A stretch of 64,000 nucleotides of DNA. Source: Linanthus parryae (Eukaryota; Streptophyta; Magnoliopsida; Ericales; Polemoniaceae). The translations under genes were made by a program, and so were the position numbers. Positions within the stretch are counted from its first letter, which is position 1. The number at the start of each line of letters is the position of its first letter. A model generated the notes under the pieces. It did no database searches. It had not been told where the DNA came from and worked only from the letters and a program-made list of their open reading frames with translations. Positions 12,516-24,709 of this stretch are shown one piece after another. Location of the stretch: assembly GCA_023055425.1 (NCBI GenBank), contig JALGPY010000008.1, forward strand, positions 9,930,501 through 9,994,500. The letters are read 5' to 3'.

Positions 12516-15501
12516 TTATATTGTATAAACCATACCTACCTCAACAAGAGCAGCATGAGGGATGTTCAATGCCACAGGAGGCTCCCTGCAGTTTTTATCA
12601 AGAAAAGCATAGGTCTTGATCATGAACCTCTTCACGCAATTCGAACCCTTCCGCGCCGACAAATGCGATTGTCCCAAAAAATACGCCGTCCCGCTCTCCC
12701 TAGCATCCACAAGATCCTGCAGTTCCTCCCTGACCGACGCCCTCATCGTTGGGCTCCGCGCCGGCAAAGCGAACCGCACTTTCCTCCTCCGTACCGGCTC
12801 CGACACGCTTTCCAATGCATCGGACGTCGACGACAACGTTCTCAGATCGGCTCCGATGTCAGTGATACGACCCGACACGGAAACCAAAGCTGTACTCCGG
12901 TCGGCTACGTGGGTCCCCACGACGATCATCCTCCCGCCTCCGGGAGACGTCAGAGCTTCCAAGTCGCCTTCTTCTTCTTCCCTCGAAATGAATTCGCCGA
13001 TCGAACGAAGAATGTTCTCCTCAAAATCATCTGTGTCCCTGACACGGTCACAGTAACCGTACCTGACGATGCATCGATAAACCTTGTAATCTTTGTGGCC
13101 CACACGGCCGATCAGGTACCGCTGGTGCGCGGGGACGTACGGCGCGGGCGAAGACTTGAAGGACACGAAGATTAGGACTTGATGAAACGCGGGAAGGTTG
13201 GTGATGAAATGGGAGAAGAAAGCGGGGATTCCGTTGACAATGTCGGTGTAGATGAAGCCTATACCGGGTACCCTTGTAACCCCTAAACCAGGGCTAAGAT
13301 CCGTCAGCCAATCAGAAGATACCTTGTTCTCCAAGTCATACTCGTACTTCTTTTTCGTCCCGTAGTGCCAGGCGAGCATCACGGTCATGAAAATTACCAG
13401 AAGGACGATTAAGTACCAAGCGCCTCTGTGAAAATTTAACAAGCAAGCCGATAAGTACATGATCTCGATCGAGCCAAAGAGAACCACAAAGCATCCGGAT
13501 AACCATAAGCTCTTCTCCCAGTAAAGCGCGATCACTAGTGACATCAGAAACGTCGTCACCAGCATCGAAAAGATCACAGCAAAACCTGAATCCACAAGTG
13601 GGAAAAAAGGGAAGAAAGAATGGTGACATTAGGCCTATGCGAATTGCAAGTTCATTCTTCAAATGAAGGTTTTCATGGGAAAGCGTACCCGTGGCGTTTC
13701 CGATCAGGGAAATGTTATGGAAACCGATTGTTACAGTGAGGCTAAGGACCATCAATACCCAGTTGACATCTGGAACGTAGACTTGCCCGTGTATCTTATC
13801 CGACGTATGGATAACTTTAACCCTCGGAAAGCAACCAAGTGCTAGGCATTGATTTATAACAGAGAAACTACCCGTGATCGTTGCTTGGCTCCCAACAATC
13901 GCCATAAACAGGGTGAAGACTCTGAAGGTGTGGCGAATCGTTCCTGAAATCACTCACAGAGGTGTTCAGCGACAACATATATGAATAAATCAGGATTCAC
14001 CAGCCACTCAACCTTCTTTCGCATACCCAAATTCTGCGGAGGAAAATGGATATAAAATCTGAATTCGTATAGAAGAAACTATAACTTGTTAAGGTTTGAA
14101 CTCCCAAGACCAATTATGACTTGGATTCTTCAATGGCATTCTATCAACTTCTTAAGCTACTAGTTTTCAAGTTTTTAGCATCATGCGATTTGGATTTCCT
14201 TTATAAAATACAAGTCACAGAGAGTCTTAATAAGGGCCAGTTCGGGAATGTTGCGGCGTTTTAGAAAACTGTCGTGCAGGAAGTGCGGTGAGAAAACTGC
14301 TATAATTCCCTTGAAAAGTGTTTGGTAAACTTCATATATAACCTGCGGTGGAAAAGCACTTTATTATTTCTTTTTTCTTTTTTGTTTTGGTAATTATTGT
14401 TTATACTCACTGTAAGTGTTAAAATGACAATATCAGACATGACAGAGTTTTAATGCAATTAAATAGGTAACTTCTAATTTATTGTTATGGTATGGATAAA
14501 AAGGTCTACCAAATTATCAAAAAGCAAGTCCAGAAAAACAACCCTTCCCCTGCTTCTCCAAAGCTACGGTGGAAAAGCAGTTGCTGTCCAGAAAGCAGAT
14601 AAATAATAATTTTACCAAACACATCAGATACTGCTTTTGGCATGAAATCAGCATTCTGCAAAGCAAAAGCATTACCAAACGGGGGCTCTAAGAAAGATTA
14701 GTCGAGAAAGGAACTCACCATTGGGTATAGATTCGCTGAGATGATTAACATCCTCGGAAAGGCCCACGTGCTTGGAGATAAACGCAGCTTGACCAGCATA
14801 GCACAGAACAAGTGCGGGATAAATTAGACCTAGAAAAGTAATCTGCAGCAAATGGCGTCACGAGAAGTTGACCTATCAACTGAAACACACAGGTTACAAA
14901 TAAGGAATGTCATGTTAAAGAATAGTAGTAGTTAACAGAAGATACCTTGATGGATCTCTTTGAGAAGTGTCCTAGATCTGAAAACATTGCCTCTGACCCT
15001 GTAAAAAAAACATTTGACATTAGATGTTGTCATGGGAAAGTAGTTTCCAAACATGTTTATAGGCTAAAAGTTGATATGAAACTGGGACTACAACCAACCT
15101 GCAACGCAAAGTAGGACGCTTCCCAACAATCCCCAACTTTTGACGTCGATTCGGTGTATGAATCTGAACATGTATGTCGGAGAAATCGCTAAGATGATTT
15201 TGGGGTCAAACTTTACAATATTGTACACACCAACTCCACTGATGAACAAGAGCCATATAATGACAACTGGTGCAAAGATGAAACCAATCTTGTGGCTTCC
15301 ATGACGCTGAAGCAAGAAAAGGCATACCAATATAGCACATGCAACAGGGACAGGTACATCTGAAACAGAGCAATTTGGACATCAATGACCAATTGTAAGA
15401 AACTTACAAAATAGATGTAAACTATTGTTAATAATTACTAGGAAACATTAATCTCGTACAATTGCTACTCGCAAATAGCTAGCATGAGACATGTTGGTAC
15501 A

Positions 15502-15543
<42 letters not shown>

Positions 15544-18500
15544 GTACAAGAAAAGGTGAGGAAAATTAAGTTCTTAGAACATCAAATACTAATAGTTTAA
15601 GACAATTGATCCATGGAGTTTAAATCCTCGCTCTATGATTGCTCCGAACTTTCCTCATTTTCTGTGTTAGTCAAACATTAATACGGATTTCATTTTTCTC
15701 TAAAAGAGAAGAGAGTAACAAATGGAGGGCGCGGCTTAGTAAAAAGAAAAGGGTTATTAAATTTGAACAACTGAGTTGTTGGAATGTTTTGATGATATAG
15801 TGGACGAAATATATAGATAGGCAAAATATATTCAAACTGCAGGAGTCTGTCTCATTAGTAAAGAGTTGCTTACATTTTTTCAAATCCCTTCCTATCTTGT
15901 CCTTTGCATTCTCTGAAAAGGAAACTAAGAGAAAACAACCACAACACACAAAGTTAACGATCACAAGAGAATTTGTAGCATTATTTCATGTGAACCAAGA
16001 GTAATTGTTTTTTCTAAACAAGTATAAGATTCTCACGTTGACGTGAAATATCAGCTAGTGTCCGTGCAAGACCCGATGAGGCTGTCAAAACTGCACCACA
16101 AAATTTCACAAAAGTAAAGTGAGACGTGAAGGATCATAGAGAGAGAAATGGGAATACTAGAGAAAGAAATGATCAAGATTGAAAAAAATTAATTAATCGT
16201 GAAGGATAGTAGAGAATCTCAAGTACCAGATAAAGCTGGTGTAAGAACTCCGTCACCAATTGTCATGCAGGAACCAAATAAAGCAAGGAACAACATCAAA
16301 TAGTGACTTGTTTTTTTGTTCTGTATGGCTCTTCTAGCCATTGAACCCCCATTCCTTTTAGATCCTCTATGAGTCATTCTGTCCTCCTCGATGACGTCGG
16401 CACTTCTATCATCTGGTAGCAAACCCACATTGGAGTGCCTGCATAATAAGGAGTACAATGCGAAAGTGCCACCTGGAAGAGTACGAAAAGATGAGAAATT
16501 TTCGAAAGGGGTCATCAGCTCATGTCTCATTTGGGAAAGGATGATGTTTACCCTCTCCGTCGTTATCAGCTCTCAATACAATGAATGCATACTTGAGTAC
16601 AGGAATGATGGTCAACGTCCAAAACACAAAGGAGAAAAGTTCGTATACCCTCTGCTCTGATTCAATCTTGTGAGGATCGATGGTTCCGAAAGCAAATAAA
16701 GGAGCTATACTCAAACGACCAAAAACTACTCCAAGGCTTTGGAACGATAGAAGAAGAGTATGGCGCCAACTTTCCTGCATATAAGTCAAAGTATGGAGTG
16801 AATACACAGTAGTCAGAGACTCGGGGGGCAAGAGCTATACCTCTTCCAATAATAGTTCTCAACTTCTCATGGTCAGGAATAACCATACAGAAACTCTTGA
16901 TCAAGAGAGAGTACCAATTTTAGGTGATAAAGAAGTCAGCTCAAGTATGACTCGTGATTGTCTGATCTGGATCTTACGATCCTACGATTCGATCCTTCAA
17001 GGCATAGCCGACGTAGATCTCATGTAAACTCCAAACTCATTGAATCCTAGAATCCCATACAATTTACGATCCAAGCGACTCTTCAAAATGACATGTTGGA
17101 TATTTTCAAAGACGAGAAATGGGCCCGAAGTTTATAGGGTTCTTGCTTCTTTGGGTGCTATCAACCCAACCCCAGCTGCTTTTATGCAATGCACCCCTAG
17201 ATTAAGGAATTAAATCATATATATTTCACTTTGTATGAGAGACAAGGAGCAGAAATTGCTTTAGTTAGTTTTTCCCCACATTTAGATCATGCCCAAAATC
17301 TGAAATGTTTTCTCTTATTACTATCAAGATGAAGGTCAACTCATCTTTGATCAAACACGTCCTTTTGCAATGTGATTTACACTTTTAGCCTCACAAATTT
17401 TCAGTTAAAAGGAAATGTGAGGTTGCAAGTAAATTAATTCACATGCTTCTAAGGTAGAACATTGTAAAGGAACAATATTTGAGTAGTTATGGAATTAAAA
17501 TTTACTTACTCCTAGAGAATTGTAGAATCTTACGATTGACTATACGATTCAATGATTCCCATCCTGCAGGGCATGCCACTGTCCTATGTAGGACCTATAT
17601 TTTGAAAATGTTGGTACGGCTACTACGACTACTACCACTAATAACACTCTTTTTTTCGATTATTAGACATCAAGAATCTTGAACACATACTGAAAAGCCA
17701 ACTCGAGCAGACCATGACGAGATTTGGACGCACTATGAAGGGTTAGGTTCAAGAATTAGAAGAATGGGAAGTTGCATATTTCACGTGTTGCTTCTGACCT
17801 TAAAGGCTTAGACAAATTTTCATGTTGCGAATTCTGAATTTTTTGTTATTTTCAGTTATAACTGGTAAACAGAATCGGTTCTATATACCAGGTCTGCACA
17901 TGTGTTTTTTAATGTAGACTTGCCCGTGTAAGTCTACAGAAAGAGTATTACATCTTTGACATGCTGCTCCTGAACCTAGAATGCTTGGATAGACCTTTGT
18001 GTGGTTAATTCTGCGTCTTTTTGTTAATTTCAGCTTGATCAGATCTGCAGATGTTTCCTTTTATGAGTCTGATATAAGGTTCTGGTGAGAGGTAACCACA
18101 CAAGATACGCATGAAGGAAATCTATGCAATTGAACCAAAGTTGCATTAGGCAAAATGCTCGCCAAGTTGCAATCACACCCCTTTTGCTAAAAAGGGGGTT
18201 CTGTTTGGAGCCGCCAAGTTATACTAGCCCTAATTAACTGTGACCATTAGAGTACGGCTAGGACTTGACTGTAACCATGATATAGGACCTACGTGCCTTA
18301 CAAGTGACGTAATTCATGGGTGACCCAAGCCCCTGGGTTTAAGGGACAAGAGATTGCAGTTTAGGCAAAATCAAAGTTCAAACTAGGTTGCGCAACCCTC
18401 CAAGGGGGCTCAAAATTCAACTTATGCCCTACCAGAATGATCTCTCAAATTCTCATATCTTAGTACTAGCCAGTAGCCACAGGTGTGATCTTCACTTTCA

Positions 18501-20077
18501 TATGGATGACATGACTCGTGTGAATTTTCAACAGGAAGATTTGAACCGGTGTAAAGTGCCAAATATGGACAAGACTAGCTCGGACAAGCTTGAAATTTAA
18601 AAGTGAAGCCAATGTATCTTTTACCCTGTACTCTTTTCTTATCTGAACTTTGTAATCTAGAAGATGAATAGGGCACTCGTCGGATGGTGCTATTTCATCT
18701 CAATATTCCTCATTTCCGCCCCATCTAGCTATCTAATTAACTCATAAGATCACGAACCCCCCCCCCCCCCCCCCCCCAAACCCCCAAGAAAAAAACTGAG
18801 CTTCATCGCTCTATTTCTGACTTATTTCACTGAAAAAGAAGTCAGAAATAGAATGTGCCCCCGATACAGTGAGGTAATACGGATATTTAAGCTGTTACTT
18901 GATTTCAATTCTGATAAAGTTATAGAAGCTTCAATAAGCCATATGAAACTGAATCCATTCAGCTTCAAGACCTCATGAAGCACAAGACAGAACTTTAACA
19001 AGCAATTGCTGAATACAATCAGCACAATGCTGAGTTCATCACTATCCGATCGAACTATTTTCATCTCAATATTCCTCATTTCCTCCCCATCTAGCTAAGT
19101 TATCATGTTAACTTGTCCTGAAATACTCAACTCGTCCCTAAGACCGAGCTTTATCGTTCTACTTCTGGCTTCCTTCACTGCAAAAGAAGTCAAAAATAGA
19201 ATGTGCCTCCGATACAGTGAGGTAATACCGATATTTAAGCTGTATGAATTTTGCACTAACTTGATTTCAATTCTGACAAACTTATAGAAAGCTCCAATAC
19301 TCTATAGTCTAAATGAAACTGAATCCTTTCAGCTTTAAGGCCTCATGAAGCACAAGACAGAACTTTGACAAGCAAGTGCTGAATAAAATCAGCACAATGC
19401 TGAGTACAGCACTATCACCGCTACCTCTAAACCTTCTCAAAACAACTGATTCATTGATTGAACTCCCAAAACTTTGCAATTTACAACATGATTACCAGAA
19501 GCTACTCAATAGTACAGGACTTCAAGGCCATAGATGTGCTTTACTAGTAGTACATAACAAACCCTAAGTGCTACCTAATTAAGGAAACCAGCACTGCCAG
19601 AAGAATTAGGAACAGACCCAAAAAAGCAATTCTCCGATGAGCTCAAACAAATTGATGAATGCAATCAGCACAATGCCGAGTACAGCATTATCACCGCTAA
19701 GATCAGTTGCCTCTAAATCTTCTCAAAACAACTGAAACATTGATTAAACTTCCAAAATTTTCCAATTCACATCATGACTAAACCAGAAACTACTCAATAG
19801 TACAGGAAAACAAGGCCATAGATGTTCTTTAGTAGTAAATAGTACATAACAAACCCTAAAAGTAATTTTCATCAATTCTCAGATGAGCTCAAACAAATTA
19901 ACTGAATCTGATCAAACAATCAATTTTTATAACAATCCTCGCACAAATTCAAACTGGGTTCAAGTCGATTCAGCAAACTAACATCAACCCAGATAGCAAT
20001 TAGATAAACTGATTAAAAAATATCAAAGGAGGGTGTAGTTGGATTACCTGTGAGCCATGTCTATGTTGAAAATCCAT
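12516..20077 (-). CDS. HAK/KUP/KT family potassium transporter with unusual TM1 motif
   Basis: Nine coding exons with GT-AG introns and consistent phase: 20077-20048, 16774-16552, 16472-16227, 16090-16037, 15359-15099, 14998-14946, 14842-14719, 13943-13689, 13585-12516; total 2316 nt, 771 aa, normal for the family. It has a hydrophobic core of about 12 helices (conserved landmarks [53 protein letters not shown]) and a long cytoplasmic C-terminal tail ending VGMVYTI. The family moves K+ (high or low affinity, probably with protons) across plasma membrane or tonoplast. Exon 1 codes for only 10 residues and is followed by a 3.3 kb intron. TM1 reads [13 protein letters not shown] where the family usually has GD...SPLY, so the usual acidic residue is R. 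The C-tail is acidic and Ser/Arg-rich. I cannot assign it to a named Arabidopsis member. Confidence 0.92.
14231..14691. mobile_element. PIF/Tourist-like MITE, copy 1 (KUP intron 7)
   Basis: The element spans 14234-14688 (455 bp) and is flanked by TAA on both sides. Termini GGGCCAGTTCGGGAATG and (reverse complement of the right end) GAGCCCCCGTTTGGTAATG are related. Internally it repeats GGTAAAC and AAAAGCA blocks facing inward. Related copies occur at 24.7, 32.6 and 51.0 kb. Confidence 0.75.
15494..15551. mobile_element. Poly(T) tract flanked by 11 bp direct repeat
   Basis: A run of 37 T (15506-15542) lies between two copies of TTGGTACAAGA (15494-15504 and 15541-15551, the second overlapping the last Ts). 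It looks like the duplicated target of a retroposition event that delivered only a poly(A) tail on the minus strand. It lies in KUP intron 4. Confidence 0.6.
18757..18777. repeat. Poly(C) tract, 21 bases
   Basis: Uninterrupted run of 21 cytosines in KUP intron 1 (G-run in the transcript), followed by AAACCCCC. Confidence 0.9.
18800..19870. repeat. Imperfect large tandem repeat in KUP intron 1
   Basis: Landmarks TAGAATGTGCC, GATACAGTGAGGTAAT, CTCATGAAGCACAAGACAG and ATCAGCACAATGC occur in order in the first two units (about 18806 and 19151, period about 345). A third, partial unit from about 19650 repeats ATCAGCACAATGC, CTTCTCAAAACAACTGA, AAGGCCATAGATGT and AGTACATAACAAACCCTAA of unit two. 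Units are diverged by substitutions and indels. Confidence 0.7.
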
Positions 20078-20484
20078 GGCCTTAAACCCTTCAAAAAGAA
20101 ACCCAGAACAGAACAGCTGGTGATGATGAAGAAGAAGAAGGAGAAGAGAAGAAAGCGAAAGACGAAATGGGGGTTTCGATGCAATTTATGACAGAGACAA
20201 CTGGCAAACGGAGTAGTCAGCACGATTCAAACAATGTCTTCGGCTGTGTGATTTGGGGAGAGACAAGAGATACGTATTGGTTTGAAAAACAGACAGGGAC
20301 AGTGTGGGGGTTGTGAAAGATAACGTTGGGTGTCTGTTGTCTGATTTAGGCAAATTAGGCCGGGAGGGGAGTGGACTAGCACTGTGGAGTGGAGGAGGGG
20401 GAGAGAGTGATAGCGACGGGGTGGGGGACAGGTTATCCCCATTGGGGAGAGCTGATTTTATCCTATCCCTGTCATTATTCCATA
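20078..20484 (-). promoter_or_regulatory. KUP upstream region (probable 5' UTR and promoter)
   Basis: Region directly upstream of the KUP start codon. It holds CT/GA-rich runs on the coding strand (about 20116-20160) typical of plant 5' leaders. No other gene is visible. No clear TATA box chosen. Confidence 0.4.
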
Positions 20485-20731
20485 CCAGTCCGTCCCGACT
20501 CTTTCTTCACATTTGACTTTTTTGACTCTGAGTCACTTTGACGGGGTAATTTGGATAGCAAAATAATAAGATTTTTTGATAATTTATTCACTATATTATA
20601 GAACACCTTTTACTCTATAATACCATGAAAAAATTATCAAAATTTCTTATTATTTTGTTATCCAAAACACCCGTCAAAGTGACTCAGTGATAATGACAAA
20701 AGTCAAATTGATAAGAAAGAGATGGGAGGTA
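20483..20731. mobile_element. Stowaway-like MITE, copy 1
   Basis: Element 20485-20729 (245 bp) with TA on both sides. Inverted arms of about 80 bp share TTTGACTTTT near the ends and TTTGATAATTT...CCATGAAAAAATTATCA in the centre, giving a long hairpin. Two further copies are at 23401-23668 and 32311-32575. Confidence 0.7.
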
Positions 20732-21091
20732 TTCTTCTTGGATAGTGACTAACACGTGGTTGGGATATTTGTTCCATCTTCTAGTACACATCTCAATCAA
20801 TCTTTCGACTCTTTCAAGAGATCGTTCATCAGATCTCTTTTCATACTTTCTTTGATATACCAGTACTATTCTACTACTTAGAGAGAATCATTGGAGATTA
20901 CTTCAGTCTATTAAAAAGAGAAATTGATTCATTATTTCGAATTATTCTAAGCAGTGCCGACCTTAGCACAAAATAATCGCATTTTATTTATTTTCTCCAT
21001 CTAAAGCGAAAATTAGAATTGAGATATGTGCTAGCTACTAAGTTAGAGCTTGTAATCCTACACGAGCATACTGCCTCTTAAAACATTCGGT

Positions 21092-21407
21092 TGTACACTT
21101 CAAGGTGCGACCGGGCCAGACCGGGTTTAGGCAGTGCCCAGACAAAGCGGGCTGGGGGCGGCCCGTGCACAGAGTAGGGCGGGCCCCGCTATGCTCGGGT
21201 CGAAGCTCTGCGAGAAATAGAATGTACCGGGTCGTGATGGGGCGGGTTGTGATGGAGCGGGTCGTGTCGTGCCTCTTCCATTTTGCACGGGTCGGTCCGG
21301 ACCGGGCCGTGCCGTGCCGGAGGGTGGAGCGGGCCGTGCTCGGAGCTTGTTATGTGCGGGTCGGTGCGGGCAGCCGGTCGGCCCGTATTGCCACCATGAT
21401 GTACACT
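21092..21407. mobile_element. hAT-like GC-rich MITE with 8 bp target duplication
   Basis: Element 21100-21399 (300 bp) is flanked by perfect TGTACACT copies (21092-21099 and 21400-21407). Left terminus TCAAGGTGCGACCGGGCC pairs imperfectly with the reverse complement of the right end, TCATGGTGGCAATACGGGCC. The interior is dense in CGGGCC and CGGGTCG motifs. No transposase frame. Confidence 0.75.
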
Positions 21408-22558
21408 TCACCATAATCACAAGTTTGAGTTGATAGGAGTTTGTCGATTCATATTTAGGTTTTAAGTGTTGTACGAGGAGTATAAAAGTTTACTTCAATC
21501 ATGCTCATATAACATTACAAAATTCAAATAGTCCTCGCTATTCCACACGCAAAAGATAGTTTCAATAGATCAGAGGTTACTCATGGTAAAGAGTAATGTT
21601 GACAAATGTAGATGCATCATAAACACTTCCAAAATTTCACATTGTCATTTGACCTTTGTATACTAAAGCTTCTTAATAGCAAGCTTGTATCGAGTTCAAA
21701 ATCAAAGACACTCATAGTAAAACAAAAATGACAACAAACCAACTAACCGCACAAAAGGGAGACTAAAACCTAGAATCAAACTACCACAACACAAAGCATA
21801 AAATGTCTTCTCCAGCTTGGGCGAGTATGTGGAATTATCCTCACAAGACAAGATTAGTGGGTATAATTGAAGCTCCAAATAGTGGCTTCCAAGTTCAAAC
21901 TGATTTAGGCCATGAATCTTTCTAGAAGCAATTGAAAGATAAGCTTCTATCCTTCCACAAACATGTATCATGCATCCCAACCACCATATGACTGGTTGCT
22001 GATGAATGAAGCATGTGCACTCTTTGGTCTCATTAATACTATGGTCCATACAAAGAAAAAAAAAATGACATTACAAGCATATGTATGGACAGAGAAAATT
22101 CAAAATGAATGCTCACAAGTCACAATTGGTCAACTTTTGTTTTTTAAATTCTTGCGCAATTGCAAAGGATAACAGCAATAAATCACCTCATGTTGCCCAT
22201 AGCTGACAAAATCAGAATTGACAGTAACATAAATAAATCGGTGCATGTTGTCATGGCTGACAGACTCACAGTTGAGTTGAATATCTTGAATATATGACTT
22301 GTGGCAACCAATTCCTGTACACACCAAACTGACCTTGGCATTATTCATGAGCTCCATCAGCTTAACTAATTTGAACATTTCACAAGCCAAAGATGCAAAA
22401 CCATACATGTGTATACAAATGAAAGAATTGGGGGTTCTAAGTTGTACAACCTTCTTCTTCTTCTCTAGATTCTAACTTCTAAATCCTAGTATATCCTAGT
22501 ATTCTTCAACTAGAACCAACAAGTTTTCAAGAAACTTGCAATTATTGATGTTCATCAA
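21408..22558. other. Intergenic stretch downstream of the Nudix gene
   Basis: Minus-strand open frames of 115 and 92 codons (22049-21702, 22408-22130) have no motif I recognise and no good start context; they may be part of the Nudix 3' UTR or simply non-coding. A CTT run at about 22450 precedes the Nudix stop codon side. Confidence 0.4.
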
Positions 22559-24120
22559 CTAACTAATGCAACAATCAACTTCATCTTCCCCATGTTGACA
22601 CACAATGCCTCTTATGCTATCTTCAATCCTCAAGAACTCCAATGCGCATGATGAAGATGTTCTATTTTCTTCCTCAATTTGTCTTGCATTGCCACTTTCA
22701 TTATCTTCTGGCCTCAAGAACTCCAATGCACAAGATGGTGATCGCTCTTCTTCTTCTTGTTCCTCGCATTGTCTCAAACTAAAGAGGCGATTAACGAACA
22801 CGTCCAAAGCTTCCTTCATCCACGCGTGCGAGCATATTTCTCTAGCTTCATTAACTGACATCTGCACAATACAACGAATGCAAGAAGAATGTCATTCTCT
22901 CGCGATATAAAAAAATAAGTGATTCAACAGTTCAATGGCGGATGCAAGATTGTGAATCTAAACGTACCCACACGCGTTTTCTTGCGTTTTTCTCTGGCCA
23001 AACGTCTAATTGCTCGGTTACGAGCAAAGGCAACATGTACCCTTCATGGAATTTGGGCTGACTCTTGCTCTTGAATCTCCATATACCCAATTCATGCTGC
23101 AAAAGTAAGAACAAAGCAAATTTAGTTAGAACAACGAAGTCCAAATTTTATTAATCAAGAAATGTAATATTCAATGATGTGTGCTGTTTTGGAAAAAAAA
23201 TAAAAATGAAGTGTGCTGTGAGTACTCACTTCAACAATGCCAATTACACCTGCTTCTTCTTGAGATTCTCTTAGAGCTGCCTCTTCTTTTGTTTCATCCA
23301 TTTCCCAACCACCCTGATAGAAGATAAGAACACCAAATTAGACCCCAATTGAACCCAAAAAAAACATTACCAAGAGTGTGAATGCTTTTGAAAAGTATTA
23401 CTACTTCCTCCGTATTGCCTATTTCTCTATGCTTTTGACTTTTTAACTCGTATCTGGATCACTTAGACCGGGTGATTTGGATCGCAAAATGATACAATTT
23501 TTTGATAATTTTTTCACCATGTTATAGAACAACTTTTACTCAACAACACCATGAAAAAGTTATCCAAAAATTATATCATTTTGTTATCCAAATCACCGGG
23601 TCAAAAGTAACACAGTGAATAGTGACAAAAGTCAAAACGTAGAGAAAAAGACGTTACCGATAAAGTATTAGTAAAATGGAATCAAACAGTACCTTTGGGA
23701 AGAACAATGCTGGGCACTTCTGTGAGCTGATTAAAAGAACTTCTAGCTCCTCCATTTGAGACCCATTTAGGGCTTTCTTGAATCTGTAAGGAATGCATCT
23801 GCAAGAACAAAACAATAAATTCAAAATTACAACTTTGACCAACAAAAGAAACAACAACCCCAAATTTCTCAATACCCAGAAATCCAGAACAACAAATATC
23901 ATCAAATTGCATAGTGAGATTCGATTTCTCTCAAATCTAAGGAATACCCATTTCAAGATTTTCTTTCTCAAATTCAAATCCAAAAGAAATATCAAATACC
24001 CATCTCCAAAAATCAATAATTTAGTCACGGGATTGCAAGGAAAATCATAAAGGTCTAATCTTTAGACTTCCCCAATTCATATTTCCCTAAGTTCTTAGAT
24101 TGATTGATAAATTCATAGAT

Positions 24121-24170
<50 letters not shown>

Positions 24171-24256
24171 GAAACCTACCCAACAACTTGACGACATCCC
24201 TTGTTGTTGTAGCGTTGCAATTGCCTGCCGGTGCGAGAAAAAACTGGTACCGCCAT
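22559..24256 (-). CDS. Nudix hydrolase, plant NUDT4/17/18/21-like
   Basis: Five exons with GT-AG introns: 24256-24180, 23798-23693, 23313-23230, 23096-22968, 22861-22559; 699 nt, 232 aa. After SRTGRQLQRY and GCIPYRF, the Nudix box (pattern GX5EX7REUXEEXGU) is complete: GGWEMDE...RESQEEAGV, with the catalytic E pair present; the metal-binding helix should work. The family hydrolyses nucleoside diphosphates linked to another group or diphosphoinositol polyphosphates; the plant members with this layout often sit in mitochondria or cytosol. The C-terminus beyond the fold is about 60 residues longer than usual, acidic, and contains a duplicated SCALEFLR.ED motif. Intron 1 contains 45 consecutive A (U on the sense strand) only 12 bases after the donor. 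The ATG at 24256 is the first in frame with the conserved N-terminus. Confidence 0.9.
23399..23670. mobile_element. Stowaway-like MITE, copy 2 (Nudix intron 2)
   Basis: Element 23401-23668 (268 bp) flanked by TA. Left end CTACTTCCTCCGTATTGCC resembles the Stowaway start CTCCCTCCG. Arms carry TTTTGACTTTT, TTGATAATTTTTTCACCAT and its inverted partner. Homologous to the copies at 20.5 and 32.3 kb. Confidence 0.75.
24123..24167. repeat. Poly(A) tract of 45 bases next to Nudix intron 1 donor
   Basis: Forty-five uninterrupted A on the plus strand, i.e. a 45-U run in the Nudix pre-mRNA starting 12 nt downstream of the exon 1 donor. No flanking direct repeat was found. Confidence 0.95.
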
Positions 24257-24709
24257 GGCTGTTCTTGCTTTTCTTTCTCTGGGTGATTCTTGAGATAAAA
24301 GATTTGTTTTTTCTTGTTTTCCCGGGAAATATTTCTTGGGGATAGAACAGAGGGAACGAATCGTACGCCGCAAAAGTCGGAGGGCAAGTGAAGATATTTA
24401 CTAAAATTGGGATTGTTTTAGTTATGAGACAGCAATGAGATGAGATTGAGAGCACAAGTTTTGTTTTAGTTATGTGAAGAAGAAATTGGGGGATCTTTAT
24501 AGGAGGAAGAGGATGAAGAGCCGCAGATATGTTTGTGGAGGGAGAGAGAGATTGAGACGTTTATGGTGATGGGGCTAATATGCTTATCTCACGCGCAAGA
24601 AGTCGACGTCGGTAGATTACTGGATAACCCGGATTTAACGAAATGGTTGTGGTACTGAGTACTGACCCGAACGGCCGAACCAGATTGCGCGCGCATCTGA
24701 CTAAATTGA
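24257..24709 (-). promoter_or_regulatory. Nudix gene upstream region
   Basis: Region 5' of the Nudix ATG with a CT-rich sense-strand leader (about 24540-24556). No TATA box could be chosen with confidence. Confidence 0.35.

Larger units (their letters stand above)
16775..20047 (-). other. KUP intron 1
   Basis: A 3.3 kb intron between the 10-codon first exon and exon 2. It contains a run of 21 C (18757-18777) and a diverged repeat array at about 18800-19870. Otherwise no gene or element is recognised. Confidence 0.75.

Noticed and set aside
12477..13175. Plus-strand frame of 232 codons
   Set aside because: It is antisense to the KUP last exon, is Arg/Pro/His-rich, has no motif and is a GC-driven shadow.
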